This document shows positions 13,716-20,169 of a DNA stretch of 20,169 nucleotides, in pieces. The translations under genes were made by a program, and so were the position numbers. Under the pieces are notes generated by a model. That model made no database searches. It was not told where the DNA came from and saw nothing but the letters and a program-made list of their open reading frames with translations. Origin of the DNA: Neisseria lactamica. Its GTDB lineage: Bacteria > Pseudomonadota > Gammaproteobacteria > Burkholderiales > Neisseriaceae. The stretch's first letter is position 1. Every line of letters starts with the position of its first letter. The DNA lies in assembly GCA_001067655.1 (NCBI GenBank), contig JUNU01000078.1, forward strand, positions 1 through 20,169, written 5' to 3'.

Positions 13716-14096
13716 CTAGTTGCTTAATACATCGTGTTTTTTAGTTAAGACATATTGATAGACTTCTTCTACCGCCGCTTCGTCATAGCTTTTGCCAAAA
13801 CGCTTTTTGTAGCCCAAGTCATAGAGTTTGACGTGATGTTCTTCTGAAATCTCGACGCCTACGTTTTCCAAACATGACTTGGCGCAATGCAGATGGCAGC
13901 CGTCGATGACCAGCATCGGCCGGCCGGACTGCGCTTTGCGTACTAAAGGTGCGACTTTGCCTCCTACGCCGGAAATGCACGACATTTCAAATTCGCCGGC
14001 GTGATCAAGTGCTACGGCGGTATTGTTGGCAAGTTGCGCTACGTCAGAACATCCGGAACAGGAATAAATCAACGGAAGTTCGCTGCGGTTGGGCAT
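13716..14096 (-). CDS. DGC-domain putative zinc-binding protein
   Basis: 126 residues, cytoplasmic. It has the DGC motif (65-67) in VIDGCHLHCAKSCLE, with C67, C71 and C75, plus C13 and C16 in YSCSGC and C40 in MSCISG. This set of cysteines defines the DGC domain, which is thought to chelate zinc; the biological role is unknown. The C-terminal 40 residues are charged and mostly helical. The start is well supported by AGAGGAGA about 7 nt upstream of the ATG. It is a single-gene unit between two DUS terminators. The window also encodes Zur and a COG0523 protein, but nothing in the promoter region links this gene to them. Confidence 0.85.
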   Translation of the reverse strand: MPNRSELPLIYSCSGCSDVAQLANNTAVALDHAGEFEMSCISGVGGKVAPLVRKAQSGRPMLVIDGCHLHCAKSCLENVGVEISEEHHVKLYDLGYKKRFGKSYDEAAVEEVYQYVLTKKHDVLSN

Positions 14097-14236
14097 TTTT
14101 AATCTCCTCTTTAGACTGTTTCATTTTGTATGTGTATTTTAATCCATCAATAATCGGTAAAGCATGCTTAGATTGAAGCAGGCCTGACAAAAGTGGTCGG
14201 ATTTTCTGCAATGTCGGGTTGGATTCGGGATGCCTG

Positions 14237-14276
14237 AAGGTCGTCTGAAAACCTGAATCGGTTTTCAGACGACCTT
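14237..14276. terminator. Inverted DUS terminator of the DUF2339 gene
   Basis: A perfect 17-bp stem (14237-14253 with 14260-14276) and a 6-nt loop, lying 16 nt past the stop of the minus-strand gene ending at 14293. The flanking U-tract is short on the minus strand. Confidence 0.82.
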
Positions 14277-14292
14277 TGCTTTGAGGCTTAGA

Positions 14293-17200
14293 CTATACCT
14301 TGTCCTCTTCGTTTTCCACCGCTTTGGGCGGAACGGGCGCGAACCAGCCGACCAAGAGCAGCAATACGCCGACGATGATGAAGGAGGCGATACGGGCGAT
14401 GCCGCCGCTGTTGGAAAGCTCGATGAGGAAGAGCTTGATGACGACAATCGCCATCAGCGCCGCGCCGGTTATCCAGAAGGGGCGCAGTTTGCGGCGGTTG
14501 CCGTACACCATGAGGATGATGGCGGTAACTGCCCAGACGACGGAGAGGCTGGCTTGCAGGCCGAAGGATTGGAGCATGATATCGAGTTGCCAAGTGATGC
14601 CGTCGTAGAAATGCCACAGGCGCATCACGCCCGCGCTGATGACCATGAATGCGAGGGCGGCGACGCCGGGCGCGTTCACGCGGCGGTATTCCAAAGGCAG
14701 GGCTTCGGGCAGGGACTTCAGGGCAAACCACAGCATTCCGGCGCAGGCGAGCTCCAGCGGGTTAAGCAGCGGGATATACGGCAACGGCGCGGGTTGGAAC
14801 GGAGTGGAGAAGTTCGTCCATATCATCCAACTTGCGGCGGCAAGGGCGGCTATCGGCAGGGCGAAATGCTGATAGGCGGCTTGATGTCGTCTGAAAAAGC
14901 CGCGCTGCCGCTGCGTATGGAGGACGATCCACATGATCAGCGGTACGGCAAGCCACGAGAGCTGCGACCAAACGCCGTAGAGATGATCGCCGACATACAT
15001 TCCTGCCCAAAGCGACCAAAGGATGCCGAGCATGATGATGTTGAGTTTGTGCAAGTCGATAGGCGCATTGATTCGGTGGTTATTCAGGATGACGAAATTC
15101 AACACGGTGGCGGCAGCAAGCGGGAGGGCTGCGGCGGCCATCCATAGGTGTTCGAGGTGATAGCCGATGAAGTGCAGGGCAAACAGGGGCATGAATGCCA
15201 AGGTCGTCTGAAAAAGTTCTTTCCAGTTCAAACGGTTGGCAAGCAACAGCAAGGTGGTGAATATCGGCAATGCCCAAAGCTCGATAAACAGGGTTTCTTC
15301 GCCCGTCCATTGGGTGTAGGTGGCGAAGCCGCCCAGCATCAGGGCGATAACGAGGATAGCCCAGCCTGCAATCCGCGAGAATGGGAGGGGTTGGTCTTGT
15401 TTGTCTTGGTTTTCAGATGCTTCGGTTTGGACACGCAAATATTGCAGCATGTAGGCGGCGGCAAACAGCAGAGGCGCGGCAGCGAAAAGGTGCCAGTGTG
15501 TCAAAAAGCCGTAGGGTTCATCATTAATCGAGGCTTGGAAGATCAGAGTAAAGATTGCATTGCCCAAGGCGAATGTGCTGAACACCTCCGACTTGCCTTT
15601 GCCTCGGCAGAACGCCCAAGCTGCGACCAAAACAGAGAAAACGATGATGCTGCCGCGTTCTGCGAAAAACAGCAAAGGCAGGATGGATGTGTAGAACAGG
15701 GCGGCGCAGAGGGCTGCGTCTTGAAGCGTCTGTTCCCATTGTGCCGAGCCTTTACGGCGGTAGAGGTGCCATTGCAGGTAAATTGCCGCGCCGCCGAACA
15801 GGGTCAGCAGGGTGGTGAACCATTGACCTTGCAGGATGGTGTTTTCTCCCGGCTGATAACCGCTCAGCTGGATCAGTGCCGCCAGCAGATAAACGACGAG
15901 CGCCCCCAAACGCATATGGGGACGCTGTTGGCGCAGTCCGAAGAAATACACGAGCGCGGATTCTACCGTCCACAGGATGACGGTGTTGCCGCGTTCAAAG
16001 TAAAGCGGAACGGCGAGCGTGAGGAAAAGCAGCGACAGGGCAACAAATGCCTGACGCAAGATATACAAACCCTGTTGCCGTTTCAGCATCAGCGCGGCAA
16101 GCCCGTAAACGGCGGCGAAGCCCAGCGCGGAGAATGCGTCCGCAGACGGCCAGTGTTCCACCATGCGGTATTGCAGCCCGAACGCCGCCGCCATTGTGCC
16201 GAACAATAAAGTATGGTCGAGGACGTGGACGCGCAGGCCGTGGGAGTAGAGGCTGTTCCAAATTTCTTCCAGCGTCGCATTGTCGGCAACGGGCGCGAGC
16301 GTGTCTTCGCGGTTTTCTGTCAGCTTGCGGCGGGCGAACAGATAGGCGATGAAGGTGTAAAGCAGCCAGTGGTAAATCAGGAAAGGCTCGGTAGTGGCGA
16401 AATGCTGCGGCGTATAGCTTTGCATGCCCCACAACGCGGCGATGGAGAAAGTTCCGGCGAAACCCGTCAGATTCAGCGGCCGCCATGCCTTAAACCAAGC
16501 AATCGCCGCTACACCGGCATTGAGCAGGGAAAGGTAGGAAAATAGCACCAAATAATTGCCGCTACCGTCCGATACCAGGATGGGCGCCGCCAGACCGCCG
16601 ACCAAGGCGACCTGCGCCATAATCTGCGCGTTTTGCCTGATTGCCAGCAACGCCATTAATACGACCATCGCCACCATCAGCACAAACACGATCGGCGCGG
16701 GCAGCAGCGGATGCAGTTTCAACGCCGCCAAAGAGGTCAGATACATCACCGCCACGCCGAAGCCCTGCAATACCAAGCCGTATTCGCGCTTACGGCTTTG
16801 CAGCTTCCAGCCGCCGACGACCGCTGCCAGACCCGCGCCAGCCACGGTCAGGTAACGCATTTCCACCGGCACATAAATCCGCTCGGAGGCATAGCGCAAG
16901 AGGAACGCCAAGCCAAGGAACAGCACCACGATACCGGTTTTCAGCAGCGGATTGCCGCGCAAGAACCAAGCGACAATGGGATTTTCGGAGAATTTGAAAT
17001 CGAAACCTTCTTCCTTATGGATAACGGTTTCACTGGATTTTGCGTCTGCGGTTTCAGATATAGGTTCAGACGACATCGGAGCTTCGTTTTCAGACGACGT
17101 TTGCAGGACAGGCGCGTCTTGTTCGAGCTTGTTCTCTTGAATAGCGGAAACTTCGATAGGCGTTTCAACGCTGTCTGCGGACAAAGCAGGTTCGGGCTGT

Positions 17201-17619
17201 ACGGAAGGTTCGGCGGAAACAGGGGGAGCAGGTGTAGAAAAAGAGGGAGCGGCAACCGGTTCGATGTGCGGCTCGGCGGGCGTATTGTCCGCAGTTGCGA
17301 CAGGTTCAACCTTCTCATGAAGCGACGCAGGGGTCGTCTGAATATCGTCGGCATGTTCGGACAAAACAGCACGCAGTTTCCGTGCCTGACCGACTTCTGC
17401 TTCATCATGAACGGTTTCTTGTTCCAAAGCCGTCAAACGCAGCTTCAGCAACTCGATTTCTTTTTCCAGATTTTGCAGTTTCGCATCACGCTCTTCCTGA
17501 CGCGGTTTGCCGAGTTCCCGCGCAAACAACCATAAAATAGAGCCGAAAATGACGCCGACGGTCATTTCGTCAAGAAAATAGCCAATGAGGATGGGGATGA
17601 GTAGGCAGAAATACTGCAT
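14293..17619 (-). CDS. DUF2339 family large multipass membrane protein
   Basis: 1108 residues. An N-terminal hydrophobic stretch (about 2-34) is followed by a charged, Leu/Glu-rich segment at 38-90 likely to form a coiled coil. A Pro/Glu/Ala/Ser-rich, low-complexity linker runs from about 100 to 205. From about 213 to the end there is a nearly unbroken series of hydrophobic segments, probably more than 20 membrane helices, starting at NPIVAWFLRGNPLLKTGIVVLFLG, which is characteristic of DUF2339. Function is unknown; family members sit in the inner membrane. The start has AGG about 7 nt upstream. One perfect DUS (15201) and several near-copies lie in the gene, some in the linker (encoding SSEP-like repeats), suggesting that the linker tolerates them. 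It has its own terminator. Confidence 0.85.
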   Translation of the reverse strand: MQYFCLLIPILIGYFLDEMTVGVIFGSILWLFARELGKPRQEERDAKLQNLEKEIELLKLRLTALEQETVHDEAEVGQARKLRAVLSEHADDIQTTPASLHEKVEPVATADNTPAEPHIEPVAAPSFSTPAPPVSAEPSVQPEPALSADSVETPIEVSAIQENKLEQDAPVLQTSSENEAPMSSEPISETADAKSSETVIHKEEGFDFKFSENPIVAWFLRGNPLLKTGIVVLFLGLAFLLRYASERIYVPVEMRYLTVAGAGLAAVVGGWKLQSRKREYGLVLQGFGVAVMYLTSLAALKLHPLLPAPIVFVLMVAMVVLMALLAIRQNAQIMAQVALVGGLAAPILVSDGSGNYLVLFSYLSLLNAGVAAIAWFKAWRPLNLTGFAGTFSIAALWGMQSYTPQHFATTEPFLIYHWLLYTFIAYLFARRKLTENREDTLAPVADNATLEEIWNSLYSHGLRVHVLDHTLLFGTMAAAFGLQYRMVEHWPSADAFSALGFAAVYGLAALMLKRQQGLYILRQAFVALSLLFLTLAVPLYFERGNTVILWTVESALVYFFGLRQQRPHMRLGALVVYLLAALIQLSGYQPGENTILQGQWFTTLLTLFGGAAIYLQWHLYRRKGSAQWEQTLQDAALCAALFYTSILPLLFFAERGSIIVFSVLVAAWAFCRGKGKSEVFSTFALGNAIFTLIFQASINDEPYGFLTHWHLFAAAPLLFAAAYMLQYLRVQTEASENQDKQDQPLPFSRIAGWAILVIALMLGGFATYTQWTGEETLFIELWALPIFTTLLLLANRLNWKELFQTTLAFMPLFALHFIGYHLEHLWMAAAALPLAAATVLNFVILNNHRINAPIDLHKLNIIMLGILWSLWAGMYVGDHLYGVWSQLSWLAVPLIMWIVLHTQRQRGFFRRHQAAYQHFALPIAALAAASWMIWTNFSTPFQPAPLPYIPLLNPLELACAGMLWFALKSLPEALPLEYRRVNAPGVAALAFMVISAGVMRLWHFYDGITWQLDIMLQSFGLQASLSVVWAVTAIILMVYGNRRKLRPFWITGAALMAIVVIKLFLIELSNSGGIARIASFIIVGVLLLLVGWFAPVPPKAVENEEDKV
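15201..15212 (+). repeat. DUS inside the DUF2339 gene
   Basis: A perfect AGGTCGTCTGAA in the coding region of the membrane domain; here the frame gives Phe-Gln-Thr-Thr-Leu rather than Phe-Ser-Asp-Asp-Leu. Confidence 0.9.
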
Positions 17620-17715
17620 AAAACACCTGTCCGATAGAGGTAAAAATATGCCAATTGTAGCATTCTTGTCATGAGAAAGATGTATAGAAGGCGTAACGGT
17701 AAGAAAAGGTGTTGT

Positions 17716-17754
17716 GCGGTAAGCGACATTGTATTTGCAGAATTAATTCACGGT
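17716..17754 (+). pseudogene. Possible remnant of a VapC/PIN-domain toxin gene
   Basis: The frame reads AVSDIVFAELIHG, which resembles the central PIN motif of VapC toxins (an Ile/Val-rich strand followed by AEL, whose Glu is a metal ligand). Neither the N-terminal LDTN motif nor the C-terminal acidic motifs are present, and a DUS pair follows immediately. It is only 13 residues, so chance is a real alternative. Confidence 0.22.
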
Positions 17755-17757
17755 ACA

Positions 17758-17795
17758 AGGTCGTCTGAAAAGCGAAATTGGATTTCAGACGACCT
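17758..17795. terminator. Inverted DUS pair in the intergenic region
   Basis: AGGTCGTCTGAAA (17758-17770) pairs with TTTCAGACGACCT (17783-17795) around a 12-nt loop. No T-tract follows and no intact gene ends nearby, so it may be left from a lost gene. Confidence 0.6.
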
Positions 17796-18022
17796 AGTCG
17801 ATGGGTTTCGTCCTGCTGTTTATCATGAATATAGGCTTTACATCGTGAAACCGGGTACAAGTCCTGTGAACTTGCCATGCTTGATACGGACTATTTATTA
17901 TAGGTGTTAGCTTAGATAGGGTACGGTTTGTCTAGCCACCAAGTCTCAAGGCTTTTTTGATACCCATATTTTTCGAAAGAAAATCTAATGCCTCATTTTC
18001 GGATTTTCAACCAATTTGTCCA

Positions 18023-18072
18023 CTCTCCCCGTGGGAGAGGGTTAGGGAGAGGGCAGTAAGCCGCAGGCTTAC
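18023..18072. repeat. Two tandem short hairpins, REP-like intergenic repeat
   Basis: CTCTCCC-CGT-GGGAGAG (18023-18039) is followed by GGTTAGGGAGAGGGC and then GTAAGCC-GCA-GGCTTAC (18056-18072). Both are 7-bp stems with 3-nt loops. The CTCTCCC/GGGAGAGGGTTAGGGAGAGGG pattern resembles intergenic repeats seen in many Proteobacteria. It lies about 130 nt before the efflux gene. Confidence 0.55.
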
Positions 18073-18202
18073 ATTCAGGTTCCTAGGTTTCGCAAAAAAT
18101 CTTCTGAAAGGTTGCCCCGTCAAGAGGCTGAGTACTCTGAAAACGAGCGAAGCAAATTTCGCCAAAACGGAACGCTAAAACCTTTTCAAAAAGGAAAATA
18201 CG

Positions 18203-19657
18203 ATGAAATTCAATCAAATCCATTTATTGTGTATTGCCGCAGCCTTGGCGCTTGCCTCCTGTAAAAACACAGAAGTCCCGTTAAACAGTCAGGTTGAATT
18301 GCCTGAAACATTTACGCAGGATACGGCGGCGAAGGGCGATGCGGACATCGGGGCATGGTGGCAGCAGTGGAACGATCCGGTGTTAAGCGGATTAATCGCG
18401 CAGGGTTTGGCGCAGGGGCATGATGTGAAAATCGCCGTCAGCCGTCTGAATGAAGCCCGTGCCGTGGCGGGGGCGGCACGTGCCGATTTGGGGCCGACCG
18501 TCGGACTGAGCGGCAAGGTGATGGTGAATTACAGCCAAATGGATAACCCTCTCAACGGCAATGCACGCGCGTTGCTCTCGCGTTATCCGCAGACTTCTTC
18601 TTTAAACGACGATACCATTGATTCTCAAAGTACCACCTTGTACGGCGGGCTGACCGCTTCGTGGGAGCCGGATATTTTCGGCAAGAAACGCAGCGATGCC
18701 GATGCCGCCCGTTATGCCGCGCTCGGACAACAAGAGTTGGCGTATGGCGCGCAAATGCTGGTGGCGGGCGATATTGCCGACAATTATTTCAAAGCGCGTG
18801 CGGCACAAGGTCGTCTGAAAACCGCCGACCAAACCGTTGCCACCTTGCGGCGTATGGTTCGCTATATCGAAGGGCGTTTTAAGGCGGGACATGTCAGCGG
18901 CTATGAAGTGAACGAGGCGAAAGTGCAACTGACCGCAGCGGAAGCCAAACGTGCCACGATAGGGGCTGAATACGCCGCTTATGTGCGCAGTATCGCCGTT
19001 TTGACCGGCAACGTGCCGCAGACATTTACGCTGCCTGAATCGTCTGTCGATGCGTTGGCGAACCAACCTTCTGCACCAAGCGGGCAAACGCCGCAAGGTT
19101 TGCTGGAACGCCGCCCCGACCTGCGCGCGCAGGCGGCGCAAGTCAATGCCTATGCTGCCAAATTCGCCAGTGCCAAAGCCGATTTGCTGCCGCGCTTCAC
19201 CATCAGCTTTATGGGGCAGGGCGGTCGCATCGGTGTGGACGGCGACCGTTCGCTGACCGGCTGGGCAAGTTTGTTGTCGGTGGGCATACAAACGCCGCTG
19301 TTCACCAACGGCCGCATCAAAGCCAACATCAAAGCCGCCGACGCGCGCCTTCAGACGGCATTGCTGGAATACGACAAACGGCTCCTGACCGCGCTGGGCG
19401 AAGTGGACAGCACATATCAAGGCGTGGAATCGCTAAGCCGTCAAACCGAACTGCTGCAAACCGCCCACCATCAGGCAGCACGCCACGCGACCGATACGGA
19501 AAAAATGTTCCGCAACGGCTACAAAACGCTGGATGTCGCCCTCAAAGCCCACATCGCTGAAGATCAAATGCAGGAAAACCTAATCGCAGCGCGGCTGGCA
19601 AGGGCGCAGATGCTGGTGTCGCTGTATAAGGCATTGGGCGGAGGTTGGTCGAAATAA
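18203..19657 (+). CDS. Outer-membrane efflux lipoprotein, TolC/OprM (NodT) family
   Basis: 484 residues. The signal peptide ends in ALASC with the lipid cysteine C20. WWQQWNDPVL near residue 52, WEPDIFGKKR near 154 and LERRPDLRAQAAQ in the second half are family hallmarks. The two halves each carry the long helices of an outer-membrane-factor repeat. It should trimerise into an outer-membrane/periplasmic channel for an RND, MFS or ABC efflux pump. The usual pump and adaptor genes are not in the window, so the partner is unknown; I do not equate it with mtrE. AAAGGA precedes the ATG at about 8 nt. It contains a perfect DUS (18808) and one meningococcal-type core (18441), both in Arg-Leu-Lys/Arg-Leu-Asn frames. 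An inverted DUS pair follows the stop. Confidence 0.9.
   Translation: MKFNQIHLLCIAAALALASCKNTEVPLNSQVELPETFTQDTAAKGDADIGAWWQQWNDPVLSGLIAQGLAQGHDVKIAVSRLNEARAVAGAARADLGPTVGLSGKVMVNYSQMDNPLNGNARALLSRYPQTSSLNDDTIDSQSTTLYGGLTASWEPDIFGKKRSDADAARYAALGQQELAYGAQMLVAGDIADNYFKARAAQGRLKTADQTVATLRRMVRYIEGRFKAGHVSGYEVNEAKVQLTAAEAKRATIGAEYAAYVRSIAVLTGNVPQTFTLPESSVDALANQPSAPSGQTPQGLLERRPDLRAQAAQVNAYAAKFASAKADLLPRFTISFMGQGGRIGVDGDRSLTGWASLLSVGIQTPLFTNGRIKANIKAADARLQTALLEYDKRLLTALGEVDSTYQGVESLSRQTELLQTAHHQAARHATDTEKMFRNGYKTLDVALKAHIAEDQMQENLIAARLARAQMLVSLYKALGGGWSK
18441..18450 (+). repeat. Variant DUS core GCCGTCTGAA inside the efflux gene
   Basis: The meningococcal/gonococcal-type 10-mer core rather than the local GTCGTCTGAA form, in the coding region as Ser-Arg-Leu-Asn. 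Confidence 0.8.
18808..18819 (+). repeat. DUS inside the efflux gene
   Basis: A perfect AGGTCGTCTGAA read as Gln-Gly-Arg-Leu-Lys. Confidence 0.9.
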
Positions 19658-19666
19658 AGAAGCAAA

Positions 19667-19696
19667 CAGGTCGTCTGAAAAATTTCAGACGACCTG
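19667..19696. terminator. Inverted DUS pair after the efflux gene
   Basis: CAGGTCGTCTGAAA (19667-19680) pairs with TTTCAGACGACCTG (19683-19696), a 14-bp stem with a 2-nt loop on paper, 9 nt past the stop. Only a short GGGTTT follows, so it is a moderate terminator. Confidence 0.75.
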
Positions 19697-19776
19697 GGTT
19701 TATGAAAAGAATTAAAATTCATAAGGTTGTTGATTAAAAAGTTTTAGTGAGTATAAAACGAAATGTGCGTAAGGAA

Positions 19777-20093
19777 ATGGTAATGAATCAAGGCGAACCG
19801 TATTTAGTTAGTGATATTGTTGAAAGCGGAAAGATTGGTAATCTTCAAAGTACGATTGGCAATGTGGGAAGAATGCATCAATATATGTATTTAGAAAAAA
19901 TAATGTTTTTATTTATGTGAGTGCTCAGGGTGTGCTTCATTTAATATCTATTTATTAGGCTATTGAGGGCATCCAAGTTTCTATTCATGTTGAGTGTGTA
20001 TGGAATACAAGTACAAGGATGTTTGGATTAGGGAAGCACCCGAAGAAGAATGCTGAAGAAGCTAAAGTAGTGGCGGTAAACAAAAAAGCCTGA
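19777..20093 (+). pseudogene. AT-rich decayed reading frame of unknown function
   Basis: AAGGAA lies directly before ATG at 19777 (next ATG in frame at 19783). The frame reads MNQGEPYLVSDIVESGKIG and stays open to TGA at 19918-19920 (45 residues from 19783). If one A were added to the A6 run at 19895-19900, the frame would continue as LEKNNVFIYVSAQGVLHL to a TAG at 19956-19958. Past that single stop the same frame stays open for 44 more residues (AIEGIQVSIHVEC...VNKKA) to TGA at 20091, inside a terminator stem. This looks like one gene of about 100 codons broken by a frameshift and a nonsense change. I do not recognise the family. Composition is much lower in GC than the flanking efflux gene. 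Confidence 0.45.
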
Positions 20094-20112
20094 ACATTGT
20101 GTTCAGGCTTTT
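20084..20112. terminator. Non-DUS bidirectional terminator between the decayed frame and tRNA-Asn
   Basis: AAAAGCCTGAAC pairs with GTTCAGGCTTTT around the loop ATTGT, a perfect 12-bp stem. T4 follows on the plus strand and A6 precedes, so it can act in both directions: after the decayed frame, and after the tRNA read from the right. It is the only strong terminator here not built from DUS. Confidence 0.85.
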
Positions 20113-20118
20113 AAAATT

Positions 20119-20169
20119 TGGCTCCCCGACCTGGGCTCGAACCAGGGACCTGCGGATTAACAGTCCGTC
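20119..20169 (-). tRNA. tRNA-Asn (anticodon GTT), 3' part, cut by window edge
   Basis: On the minus strand the sequence gives the anticodon loop CTGTTAA (anticodon GTT, complement at 20159-20161) and a T-arm CCTGG-TTCGAGC-CCAGG. It ends with the acceptor strand TCGGGGA, discriminator G and an encoded CCA at 20119-20121. This is the normal bacterial tRNA-Asn. The 5' acceptor strand and D-arm are beyond the window. Confidence 0.95.

Larger units (their letters stand above)
17620..18202. other. Long intergenic region with DUS pair, hairpins and possible toxin remnant
   Basis: 583 nt without an intact gene. In order it holds the promoter region of the DUF2339 gene (a minus-strand TACAAT near 17660 is a possible -10), a short PIN-like peptide segment, an inverted DUS pair at 17758-17795, an AT-rich stretch, two adjacent GC-rich hairpins at 18023-18072, and the leader of the efflux lipoprotein gene with AAAGGA close to its ATG. 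The open frames here are short and interrupted. Confidence 0.6.

Noticed and set aside
14281..16545. Long plus-strand open frames opposite the DUF2339 gene
   Set aside because: They are Gln/Gly/Arg-rich antisense frames without motifs, whereas the minus strand has a continuous membrane protein.
81..19696. Regularly repeated 12-mers as a CRISPR array
   Set aside because: They are dispersed uptake sequences with irregular spacing, often in inverted pairs, with no spacers or cas genes.

Overview
The window comes from a commensal Neisseria of the N. mucosa / N. sicca / N. macacae type. It contains about 31 exact copies, counted by eye, of the 12-mer AGGTCGTCTGAA or its reverse complement. This is the mucosa-type dialect of the neisserial DNA uptake sequence (DUS). 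The left edge also carries the end of a Correia element (CREE), a repeat typical of Neisseria. Most genes are GC-rich, and many are separated by head-to-head DUS pairs that form terminator hairpins.

Layout. 1-120: half of a Correia repeat and a DUS terminator. 138-596 (-): cytochrome c' lipoprotein. 723-1550 (+): YdfG-type short-chain dehydrogenase. 1631-3077 (+): zinc-homeostasis operon, with a Zur-box-like promoter, a Fur-family Zur regulator and an overlapping YeiR-type COG0523 GTPase. 3164-4965 (+): a distinctly AT-rich, DUS-free two-gene cassette made of an SMC/OLD-like AAA ATPase and a DUF4276/TOPRIM-like protein; this is the best candidate for an uncharacterised defence system here. 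4977-10538 (+): a Yej-type peptide ABC transporter, with yejB and yejE, then an acyl-CoA ligase, then yejF; no yejA binding protein is present. 10689-11021 (+): thioredoxin. 11250-14096 (-): RsmB/NOP-family RNA methyltransferase, DUF1853 protein and DGC-domain zinc protein. 14293-17619 (-): an 1108-residue DUF2339 membrane protein. 17620-18202: a long non-coding gap with hairpins and a possible PIN-domain toxin remnant. 18203-19657 (+): TolC/OprM-type outer-membrane efflux lipoprotein. 19777-20093: an AT-rich decayed reading frame. 20119 to the end (-): the 3' part of tRNA-Asn(GTT).

How the parts work together. Zur and the GTPase form a coupled zinc-limitation unit, probably autoregulated. 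YejB, YejE and YejF form an inner-membrane peptide importer whose operon is interrupted by a lipid-activating enzyme. The ATPase/DUF4276 pair sits so close to yejB that the yejB Shine-Dalgarno overlaps the stop codon of the cassette, so yejBE expression may now depend on transcription through the cassette. The remaining genes are housekeeping or envelope genes, each closed by its own DUS hairpin. All calls come from reading the sequence and recalling family motifs; no database search was possible.
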